Origin: Paenibacillus_E allorhizoplanae
GTDB taxonomy: Bacteria; Bacillota; Bacilli; Paenibacillales; NBRC-103111
DNA length: 64,000 nt
NCBI RefSeq assembly: GCF_927798215.1
Contig: NZ_CAKMMW010000001.1
Coordinates: forward strand, 1-64,000
Reading direction: 5' to 3'
This document shows, one piece after another, positions 43,972 through 51,212 of this stretch; position 1 is the first letter of the stretch, and each line of letters starts with the position of its first letter. Made by a program: the position numbers and the translations under genes. Under the pieces are notes generated by a model. The model was given only the letters and a program-made list of their open reading frames with translations. It was not told the DNA's origin and ran no database searches.

Positions 43972-45091
43972 CTAACTTCGTTTCTTGTATGGCGGCTACA
44001 CCTTGATAGGTGAATTGAATCATTTCACAGGTAAGTCCTGGCCCGAATGCAAGAGATAGCCCACTTGTCGGTCCCGCTCCGCGGTTCGCCAGTTCCTGCC
44101 TCATTTCATCTAGGACGAAAAGGATCGTAGCCGAGGACATATTGCCATAATTGCGCAATACTGTGCGGCTAGGTCGCGTTTCTTCAGCGGTTAATCCGTA
44201 AACCTCCTCCAACGCATCAATAATCCCTTTACCTCCTGGATGAATCGCCCAAAGCTCCGGTTTAGGTCCGCCATCAAGCAGATGCGCGACTTGTTCGGGA
44301 ATCCAGGTCCCAATTAACTTAGGAATATTCGGAGACAAATACAGATCAAAACCGTGATTCCCTACTTCCCATTTCATTTCATCTGCGCAATCTTGCAGAA
44401 GAATCGAATGATCATTACCTAATTGAAAAATGGGATGCTGCTGCTCACTTGCGACACCGACTACACAGGACGAAGCCCCATCTCCGAAAAAGGAAGCGCC
44501 AAATAAAGCCTCACGATCACTTGAAGGCTGGATATGGAGGGTACACAATTCCACGCAGACGACTAGGATTTTGGCAAACGGGTTGCTGGAAGCGATTTGA
44601 CGGGACAAACACACAGCCTTCAATCCGGCAGCGCAGCCCAGGAAATTGAAAGGGATCCGATTCACATTGGCAGCTAGTCCCAACTGCTGCGTCAATGCGG
44701 CATCTAGCCCTGGCAAGAACTGTCCTGTACAGCTTACAGTGATCAGATGCGTGATGTCAGACACGTCAACTTTGGCATCACTCAGGGCTTTCTCAGCCGC
44801 TTGTAAAGCTAAGGGAACTGACTCCCTTTTATAGGTAGCCATCCGATCGGAAGTCGATGGTGCTTCTTGATTCGATTGTGAAAAGTACCGACAATGCTCC
44901 GCTGTTTGAAGCAGATTCGGTTCGCAAGTATATCTCGTCTCTACGCCGCATTGTTTGAAAATTTTCTTTGCCCAACGGGCAGAGTTAGGGTTATATCGTA
45001 ATGCTTCCGTTAATCGCCCAGAAGTATCTGCTTGGTCAAGACGGAATTCAGGCACAGCGGTGCCTATTCCCAGAATCGAAATTTCTTTCAT
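43955..45091 (-). CDS. Type III polyketide synthase (chalcone/stilbene synthase family)
   Basis: A 378-residue thiolase-fold protein. The catalytic triad of the family is complete: Cys153 (FLGCAAGLKA), His284 (WAIHPGGKGI) and Asn317 (RNYGNMSSATI). It condenses an acyl-CoA starter with malonyl-CoA and cyclises the chain. In Bacillus, BpsA makes alkylpyrones and alkylresorcinols from fatty-acyl starters, and an MMPL exporter in this operon fits a lipid-like product. It is the first gene of a four-gene operon with methyltransferase, flavoprotein and exporter. Product and chain length are not determinable here. Confidence 0.92.
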   Translation of the reverse strand: MKEISILGIGTAVPEFRLDQADTSGRLTEALRYNPNSARWAKKIFKQCGVETRYTCEPNLLQTAEHCRYFSQSNQEAPSTSDRMATYKRESVPLALQAAEKALSDAKVDVSDITHLITVSCTGQFLPGLDAALTQQLGLAANVNRIPFNFLGCAAGLKAVCLSRQIASSNPFAKILVVCVELCTLHIQPSSDREALFGASFFGDGASSCVVGVASEQQHPIFQLGNDHSILLQDCADEMKWEVGNHGFDLYLSPNIPKLIGTWIPEQVAHLLDGGPKPELWAIHPGGKGIIDALEEVYGLTAEETRPSRTVLRNYGNMSSATILFVLDEMRQELANRGAGPTSGLSLAFGPGLTCEMIQFTYQGVAAIQETKLDETYV

Positions 45092-45254
45092 GGTCTATGC
45101 TCATCCCCTTGGCTCATTCAATTCTTGGTTGGACATGCAGGTCACTTTACATATATGTATTCAAGAAATGTGGCTTATATGAGAGAAATTTCCATACAGA
45201 GGTAATGTGCATCAATAACAATGAGGTAGGCATGTGAGGTAGATCGAAATCAGT

Positions 45255-45300
45255 GAACTAACTCTAGTTCATTTGTCGCCGGCGCGCTCGAGTTAGTCTC
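45255..45300. repeat. Unit 3 motif pair at the end of the broken nuclease gene
   Basis: GAACTAACTCTAG (45255-45267) and its imperfect inverse CTCGAGTTAGTC (45287-45298) lie head to head with a 19-base spacer. The second copy includes the stop codon of the gene at 45293. The motif ACTAACTC differs from those of units 1 and 2. Confidence 0.45.
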
Positions 45301-45948
45301 TTTCGTAGACTATCAAGCCGCTCTTAATTTTCCCATGCAATAGTGCTGCCGCTTTTTCAGTAACCATGAATTTATGGTTTCTTGTTAAACCTTCCATATT
45401 TTTCAAAATTCGTCCAAAAGCCACTCTTTTAAGCTTCAGCCATCCGCACACATCAACCACTTGGAAAGGCTTATTACAAAGTAATCCAAACCTCAAAACT
45501 TCCCGTTTATAAACCGGTAGCTGAAGCAACCCAGAACCCTGTGCATTGCCGAATCGGCCAATCCATTCGTACAGGTTTCTTTGACAGAAACTCGTCTTTT
45601 TCTCAAGCTCATCTCGGCTATACGGGAAATATGTGTACCCAAGCATCGCGACACTTCGCGCCCGTGCCCTTTCGAATGAGAACCGGTCTCTTGTAATTTT
45701 CTCAGCGTGCATAACGAAGCTAACTTCCGCAGTTTGGGATGACATACGTCCCCATAAATCTTCACACCTGACAAACTTATCATTTCAAATTCAAGTTCCA
45801 AACCTTCAAACGTCCCCAATACAGGCAACAGTACCACCTCCAAAAGTTTCTTCGTTCCCGTCAAATCCCTGCCCAGCATGTCCAGTCTCTGACCTTGTGC
45901 TTGTCGTACTTGCTTATTCCAAAAGATCTCATATTCCTTCTCGAACAC
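45293..45948 (-). pseudogene. Decayed third paralogue of the nuclease/winged-helix family
   Basis: Reading starts at GTG 45948 with AGGGAGG upstream and gives MFEKEYEIFWNKQ, matching MFLDIYKTWLEKQ of the copy at 12123. After GVKIYG the match moves to the -1 frame at a GGGG run (about 45756-45759) and continues to 45293, ending in the winged-helix-like part. One lost G explains it. In the joined protein, the LDF strand and the Glu-x-Asp of the nuclease core are replaced (AEVSFVMHAEK), so it had probably lost nuclease activity even before or apart from the frameshift. The leader hairpin and promoter are still intact. Confidence 0.7.
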
Positions 45949-45965
45949 ATCTGCCGCCTCCCTAG

Positions 45966-46019
45966 AAAAATAAAACGCCGCCAACTCCAACAAACAGGAG
46001 CTAGCGGCGTGTACTTCAC
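45966..46019 (-). promoter_or_regulatory. Leader element 3: GTGAAGTACAC plus terminator-like hairpin
   Basis: On the minus strand GTGAAGTACAC (46019-46009) runs into ACGCCGC...GGCGGCGT with an inner CTCC/GGAG pair, followed by TTTTATTTTT. Same design as at 379-435 and 12058-12104. Confidence 0.65.
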
Positions 46020-46021
46020 GC

Positions 46022-46050
46022 TTAATATAATTGCTTCTTCACTACGGCAA
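46022..46050 (-). promoter_or_regulatory. Predicted promoter of nuclease unit 3
   Basis: TTGCCG (46050-46045), a 17-base spacer and TATTAA (46027-46022) on the minus strand. The start point falls at or near the GTGAAGTACAC of the leader. Confidence 0.45.
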
Positions 46051-46088
46051 ACTCTATTGCACTTCGCAAAACAAACTTACTTGTACTC

Positions 46089-46703
46089 TTAATTATTAAT
46101 ATAACGCTCAAAGATAGCACCGAAATCCTTAACCTTCAACTCCGTATGCTTACCTTTCAACCAGTTGTAGGTGGACTCCGTAATCGCATCGAATTGAGTA
46201 ACAGGAGAAGTCGTTTGTGTGGAGATACGACCAGTCGCTTCCTTCGCAACAGCTACGCTTTGCTTAGCGTATTCGAACAATTCGTCATTATGAGCTACTG
46301 TCTCGGAAATTTTAATCAAAGCTTTGTACAAATCTTTGATCTGTTCAATTTGCTTTTTATCCACATCAATGGAGAAGTTCGTGTTACCAATAATGAATTT
46401 GATCTCAACATCTAGATCGATCGTTCCTGCCGTTTCCATATACACTTGGGAAATCGCATGTGTATGGTAGCTGAAACGTTTCAGCACTCGCTTAGAGCTA
46501 ATCGCACTATCTCCATCTAAATGGATGAGTGCAAGGTTCGTAAAGCAATATTCATCCTTCTTGGATTTAATAATGAAGTAAATTTTCTCGCCATCCTCAT
46601 GCATCACATAATCATCAGAATCAACCTTATCAAAATCCGCTGGACTAATTACTTTACCAATATCACTTAAGCCTAATGCATCTGCTGCAAACTTCTTGAA
46701 CAC
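46089..46703 (-). CDS. yvbH: YvbH-like bacterial PH-domain protein
   Basis: A 204-residue protein close in sequence to B. subtilis YvbH as I recall it (MFKKFAADALGLSDIG, YVMHEDGEKIYF, EYCFTNLALIHLDGDSA). The first 120 residues form a bacterial PH-like domain and the rest the helical YvbH extension thought to mediate oligomers. GTG 46703 gives the start seen in relatives and has GAGAGGA upstream; the ATG at 46712 overlaps that site. The family function is unknown; PH-like folds often bind membranes or partner proteins. It is a single gene. Confidence 0.85.
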   Translation of the reverse strand: MFKKFAADALGLSDIGKVISPADFDKVDSDDYVMHEDGEKIYFIIKSKKDEYCFTNLALIHLDGDSAISSKRVLKRFSYHTHAISQVYMETAGTIDLDVEIKFIIGNTNFSIDVDKKQIEQIKDLYKALIKISETVAHNDELFEYAKQSVAVAKEATGRISTQTTSPVTQFDAITESTYNWLKGKHTELKVKDFGAIFERYINN

Positions 46704-46796
46704 GGGAATCATCCTCTCACTGATTAAAATGTTTATAGACTAATCCCATTATACGTTATGGGTAGAATTTACATAAGTAGCAAATTGTTAGCCATT

Positions 46797-47699
46797 CTAA
46801 CGTTTCTCTTTTTGACGGAAACGGCCAGGCGGAACCTTCTTCTCCAGTAAGAACGTACGAGTAAAATAATGAACGGAAGAAAACCCCGTCATTTCAGCAA
46901 TTTCTTTAATCGGCAGGTCGCTGCTCAGCAGCAGATGGGCCGCTTGGCGAATACGTTCACTCCGAATGAAATTCGTGAAGCTCTCATGGATTCCCTCTGA
47001 AAATAGGCGCGACAGATGCCGCTCCGAAACGCTCAAATAGCTTGCAACATCTTTAAGCTGAAGTGCTTGCGAGAGATTATCACGGATATAAAGCTTGGCT
47101 CGGCGCATCAAAATATGTGTACTTTTATGCCGAATGACGGGCATCTTGGATTGCCTTCCGAATATAGCAGGGAACGACACCAGCAAAGCATAGGCAACCG
47201 AATGAATAGCCGTATACGGGAGACTCCCATGCCCCTCTCGGATGAGAAGTGATCGCCATAATTGCACAGTAGGTACATCATCTGCCTCATATAGAACAGC
47301 ATCACCGTGGAGTGCAAGCCCATTGAATGCTTCACGCATTGCATCATCACATAAGGTCTCATCTAGCTCGAAAGCAATATATAAAATGTTTAACCCTTTT
47401 TCCGTACGAATTTGGTGGGTAATGCCGGGTTTTGAGCAAAAAAGCGTACCTGCTCGTAGTGGATAGACCATGTCTTCCTCTGAATACAGACCATCTCCAT
47501 CCAAAATGTAACAAATCTCAAAAAAAGAATGCTTATGAGGCTGATTATCATACAAACAAGGATTAACACCCCAATAATGCACTTTAAAGACAGCTTGCGA
47601 ACCTTGGATGACCGTTAAAGCTTCATTCAACATCGCATACGTTTCCTTATACTGATACAAGAGCCTCACCTTTTCGAGAAAAATGTCCTTATTGTGCAA
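46797..47699 (-). CDS. AraC-family regulator divergent from the PhyH gene
   Basis: A 300-residue AraC protein with a cupin sensing domain (PHKHSFFEICYILDGDG, GTLFCSKPGITHQI) and a C-terminal HTH pair (DVASYLSVSERHLSRLF, EIAEMTGFSSVHYFTRTFL). TTG 47699 has AGAGGA eight bases upstream, but a TTG about ten codons on also has a fair AAGGTGAGG, so the start is uncertain. The PhyH-like dioxygenase gene diverges 100 bases away. AraC plus PhyH pairs are frequent in Paenibacillus and suggest control of that gene. Confidence 0.87.
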   Translation of the reverse strand: MHNKDIFLEKVRLLYQYKETYAMLNEALTVIQGSQAVFKVHYWGVNPCLYDNQPHKHSFFEICYILDGDGLYSEEDMVYPLRAGTLFCSKPGITHQIRTEKGLNILYIAFELDETLCDDAMREAFNGLALHGDAVLYEADDVPTVQLWRSLLIREGHGSLPYTAIHSVAYALLVSFPAIFGRQSKMPVIRHKSTHILMRRAKLYIRDNLSQALQLKDVASYLSVSERHLSRLFSEGIHESFTNFIRSERIRQAAHLLLSSDLPIKEIAEMTGFSSVHYFTRTFLLEKKVPPGRFRQKEKR

Positions 47700-47799
47700 A
47701 ACTATGTCCTCTGTTGAAAAAGATTACTATGGCATAATCTCCTATAATTATAAATAGAAAGAGACTTAATGAGCAACCATAAAATGGAGGCATGGTACG

Positions 47800-48582
47800 A
47801 TGATACAATCCAAAGATGTCGATTTTTACAAAGAAAATGGATACTTGCTTGTAAAAGGGGTATTTAATGAAGCGGAAGTTATGGAGATGCGAGAAGCTGT
47901 TGAGAACATTATTCTGCGTGCCGCACACGCGAAAGCCGATAGAAATGCTGCTTGGCAAGGGGACTATTTACCTGCTGAAGAGCTGAAAAAGCTTGTTCTA
48001 AAAGGCTTTCATGATGTGCATTATCACGATGCCTCCTTCATGCGAGCCGTCATTCACCCGAATATGGTAGCGGTTTTGAGACAAATTATTGGGCCCAACG
48101 TTCAGCTCCATCATTCCAAAATGCTTGTCAAGCCACCTGAGAATGGCGCTGCCTTCCCGATGCATCAAGATTATCCGTATTTCCCGCATGAGAAGCATAC
48201 GATGTTAGCAGCAAGCGTTCACTTGGATCGTGCCGATGAAGAGAATGGCTGTCTGCGCGTTATTCCGGGCTCCCATCTTGCAGGAAGCTTGCAGCATATC
48301 GGCACGCATTATCTGAATCATAAAGAGTATCCGATCCATATGGGAACACCTTGTGAAGCGGAAGCTGGCGATGTCCTATTCTTCAATTACTTAACGATCC
48401 ATGGTTCATCTTCGAATAAGAGCTCCAGAACACGGAGAAATGTGTTGTTCCAATATCGGGAGGCGAGTGATTTCCCGACCACGCAAGAGCACTTTGACTG
48501 GGGCATGGGGTTAATGGTCAGCGGGGAGAATCCAAATTTCACCAAAGTGAAGCCGAACTTCCACATTATTAAAGAAGCTTAG
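47800..48582 (+). CDS. PhyH-family Fe(II)/2-oxoglutarate dioxygenase
   Basis: A 260-residue double-stranded beta-helix protein. Iron ligands are His122 and Asp124 (PMHQDYPYF) and His201 (LTIHGSSSN); an arginine at 210-213 should hold 2-oxoglutarate. Family members hydroxylate fatty acyl-CoA, alkaloids, ectoine or sugars-linked compounds. TGGAGG precedes the start at an unremarkable distance. It is a single gene with its own terminator and a divergent AraC gene. The substrate is unknown. Confidence 0.87.
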   Translation: MIQSKDVDFYKENGYLLVKGVFNEAEVMEMREAVENIILRAAHAKADRNAAWQGDYLPAEELKKLVLKGFHDVHYHDASFMRAVIHPNMVAVLRQIIGPNVQLHHSKMLVKPPENGAAFPMHQDYPYFPHEKHTMLAASVHLDRADEENGCLRVIPGSHLAGSLQHIGTHYLNHKEYPIHMGTPCEAEAGDVLFFNYLTIHGSSSNKSSRTRRNVLFQYREASDFPTTQEHFDWGMGLMVSGENPNFTKVKPNFHIIKEA

Positions 48583-48594
48583 CGATGAAAGAAC

Positions 48595-48626
48595 GGGCTG
48601 TCCCCTACTTACGGGACAGCCCCTTT
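48595..48626. terminator. Terminator between PhyH gene and the epimerase-like gene
   Basis: GGGCTGTCCC and GGGACAGCCC form a perfect ten-pair stem with an eight-base loop, followed by CTTT. The converging gene may use it too. Confidence 0.75.
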
Positions 48627-48630
48627 GCAT

Positions 48631-49668
48631 CTAGGTAAATACACGAACTTGCATAGTGAACTTTTTATGCTCAAAGGGAGCAATCGAGCCCGCTGAGCCG
48701 TTGCGAATAGCTTCATCGATGCCATACGTAGGGTAACCCGCAAATGGCTCAAGACCAATATTATAATGCCTTCCATACCACGGATAACTTGTGGTCGCGC
48801 CAAACTCTTGCCAGTACCATAGATAGGGAAGCGTCCTCGCGTCCCATTCAACTTTCATGCCCAATCCCTTCTGTTCGTTTACGACCGAATACCACCCTTT
48901 ATTACCGAAGCCCGTCAAATATACGATCTCGGAAGGTGTCCTTTTAGGAGGTAGCTGTGATAAATCGACAAGCTCACCAAGCTCATTATACGCAAGCGGC
49001 CATTCATACTCATGCCCGCGCTTCACACGACCCGATGGATTTTTACTTGCATCTTCTGTTATTATGCGTACCCCAGGTGGCATATGTATGTGACAGTTTT
49101 CATCTAAAAAGGGTTTACCTAAAGCAATATGCTGTCCCCACATATATCGTTGTGAATACCCACTTAAATTTTCTACTTCTTCTTCGATGTACAGCGTCGC
49201 CTCCCCACTTACAAGGGACATCGTTTTTGATAATGTGAAAGGTACTTTCTTCGTCCGAACGCTGAATCTAACTGTAATTCTCTCCGCCCTATCCTCGACG
49301 ACTTCATAATACCAAGGCATGTGTGCTACTTCGCCGTGTTGGCCGAACTGAGCTCCCCCATAGCTGCTTGAAGACCCTCCATTAGGAAATACTTCCTGCC
49401 ATCCGCCAGGGTAATAATCAATGAATGCTGCGATCGGATCATCTGACGTTGATAAGTAACTATTCGGATTTTGCACGCCATTCTCGGTCAACCACATGAA
49501 GTCCATATCGATTGGTTTATATAAGAATTCGAAGATTTCAGTGCCTTTATCCACCAAGATGGAGATGCGCAAGAGTTCATTTTCAATGACAACCGTACGC
49601 ATTCCGTAATAACTAAACCCATCTCGGATGCGACAGCCATAATTACGTTGGGGACGATATGGATTCAA
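48631..49668 (-). CDS. Aldose-1-epimerase-like (galactose mutarotase fold) protein
   Basis: A 345-residue beta-sandwich protein resembling the aldose-1-epimerase/DUF4432 group: NELLRISILVDKGTEIFEF at the start, then WQEVFPNGG and WGQHIALGKPFLDENC. Cytoplasmic. Likely role: interconverting anomers of a sugar released by the neighbouring mannosidase. TTG 49668 has GGAAGGTGA upstream. It is the last gene of the GH38 cluster, separated from the propeller gene by a terminator-like hairpin, so it may be transcribed in part from its own promoter. Confidence 0.7.
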   Translation of the reverse strand: MNPYRPQRNYGCRIRDGFSYYGMRTVVIENELLRISILVDKGTEIFEFLYKPIDMDFMWLTENGVQNPNSYLSTSDDPIAAFIDYYPGGWQEVFPNGGSSSSYGGAQFGQHGEVAHMPWYYEVVEDRAERITVRFSVRTKKVPFTLSKTMSLVSGEATLYIEEEVENLSGYSQRYMWGQHIALGKPFLDENCHIHMPPGVRIITEDASKNPSGRVKRGHEYEWPLAYNELGELVDLSQLPPKRTPSEIVYLTGFGNKGWYSVVNEQKGLGMKVEWDARTLPYLWYWQEFGATTSYPWYGRHYNIGLEPFAGYPTYGIDEAIRNGSAGSIAPFEHKKFTMQVRVFT

Positions 49669-49687
49669 AGTTGGTCACCTTCCTCTT

Positions 49688-49726
49688 CAAAATAAAGACC
49701 GCTGCATCAATTAAGCAACGGTCTTC
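49688..49726 (-). terminator. Terminator after the secreted propeller gene
   Basis: On the minus strand AAGACCGTTGC pairs with GCAGCGGTCTT around a nine-base loop, followed by TATTTT. Confidence 0.75.
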
Positions 49727-49747
49727 TTCGTTCTAGATCTACTTACG

Positions 49748-51175
49748 TCAGTTGACCCCAACCTTATCTTCTCTCACATAAGACGTCTGGTACCATAATG
49801 TACGATATTCTAATTGATGACCGGAACGCCAAGCATCTAGATAGAATGGCACAGTGAAAAATTCGTAATGCCAGGTTGAACTAAACTGCTGCCTTGCTAT
49901 CGTTCTCGAAGCGAGTACCGCCCCACCGTCACTGGCATCAACGACTTCTAAAGTGACAACGTCTAGATTATCTGCATTATTGTTGTCTACCATCAACTTC
50001 CAAACTGCTGTATTTTCACCAACATTCGTAACTGTGGTGTAGGGTCCGTATTGCATATAGTTTGGCGAATCCAAGCCTGTATCGGCCGACCAACCATCTG
50101 CATCCGACCTGCCAATAGCATGCTGTAGACTCTCGGCTTCCCATGAATTCGAGATCCCGCCATTTAATTCATTCGCTATACGAGCGCGCTGGGTATGATT
50201 GTCGGAAGAACCGCCACCTGGCACGACGCCACGGTAATAAATATAAGGTACCCCGCTAACTGTGATAAAGACTGGACCGTCATTGCCATAATAATTTTGA
50301 GTTTGGGGCAAAATTGGATTTTGCGAATATTTGCTCCAGCTGATCAAATTTGAGGAACGCGCCAAGCCGCTAGACCATTTGGCCGAGCCAAATGGCGCAT
50401 CTGTACTGCCTTCATATACCATATAGTAGTACCCATTCTCATAGATGATGTCTCTTTTACCAACAGTGCCAGAATCCCAACCGCTGCCGGAGGTGTTAAT
50501 GATCGGGTTAGCACCGTTCCTCGTCAAGCTAGTTAGTGAGGAACCTGTCGCGACACCGACACGGCAGTCCGTCCAGTCGTATCCGTGATAGAACAGATAC
50601 CAGGTTGATCCTACTTTATATAGACTCGGCGTGCCAATATTCGCGGATTCCCAGCCAGAAGTGTTGTGCGTAAGTATGCGCCCCTGCCGCGTAAAACTGG
50701 TTCCGTTCGTGGAAGTGGCGAGCCCTATATCTCCCGCAGATCCATTCCCCGTCCCTTCATATACAAGATAGAAAGTACCACTGTCATACCAGATGCCAGG
50801 GAAACTCGCCATATTGTCGTCCCATTGTCCGGAAGTGCCTACATCTAGTACGAGACCATTATCCGTCCAGTTCGTGCCATTGGTTGATTTGGCTAAACCA
50901 ATGGCTAATTTTCCCGACGCATTAAGTTTAATATAATAAGCCCAAATCGTTCCGCTGATCGTAACTGTAGAGATATAATGCATGTCAAAACTTGCGCCCA
51001 TGTTGTTATTCGTCTTATCAAGCTTTGCGAACGCTTCATTTGAGTTGAACATCGTGCTAACAGAAGCGGTATAACTGCTGTTTGTGGCGAAGGATGCGGA
51101 ACTAGTGCCGAATAGTAGTGCGATTATAAGTACCATCATCGTTACAGACCTCCCGAACCGAAACCGAACCTTCAT
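49748..51175 (-). CDS. Secreted five-bladed propeller protein, GH43/GH32-clan-like
   Basis: The protein (475 residues from this start) has a signal peptide (RSVTMMVLIIALLFG, cleavage near ASFAT). Repeats of the type GTFYLVYEGTGNGSAG, DIGLATSTNGTSFTRQG and STWYLFYHGYDW indicate the five-bladed propeller fold of clan GH-F or of GH130-like phosphorylases. The last 110 residues form a beta-rich domain. GAGGAG precedes ATG 51175; the longer frame would run back into the mannosidase gene. It is secreted and co-transcribed with a mannosidase and transporter, so it probably acts on, or binds, the mannose-containing polymer outside the cell. Activity is unproven. Confidence 0.75.
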   Translation of the reverse strand: MKVRFRFGRSVTMMVLIIALLFGTSSASFATNSSYTASVSTMFNSNEAFAKLDKTNNNMGASFDMHYISTVTISGTIWAYYIKLNASGKLAIGLAKSTNGTNWTDNGLVLDVGTSGQWDDNMASFPGIWYDSGTFYLVYEGTGNGSAGDIGLATSTNGTSFTRQGRILTHNTSGWESANIGTPSLYKVGSTWYLFYHGYDWTDCRVGVATGSSLTSLTRNGANPIINTSGSGWDSGTVGKRDIIYENGYYYMVYEGSTDAPFGSAKWSSGLARSSNLISWSKYSQNPILPQTQNYYGNDGPVFITVSGVPYIYYRGVVPGGGSSDNHTQRARIANELNGGISNSWEAESLQHAIGRSDADGWSADTGLDSPNYMQYGPYTTVTNVGENTAVWKLMVDNNNADNLDVVTLEVVDASDGGAVLASRTIARQQFSSTWHYEFFTVPFYLDAWRSGHQLEYRTLWYQTSYVREDKVGVN

Positions 51176-51212
51176 GTAGTCACTCTCCTCAATCATAATG
51201 GGCTTACAGTCT

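Noticed and set aside
45255..45300. The 45255-45300 inverted repeat as a terminator of the third nuclease unit
   Set aside because: The arms are imperfect, the spacer is 19 bases, and no T-tract follows on either strand.
46091..46100. TAACGCTC in the yvbH end as a unit 2 motif copy
   Set aside because: An eight-base match within a coding region is expected by chance.
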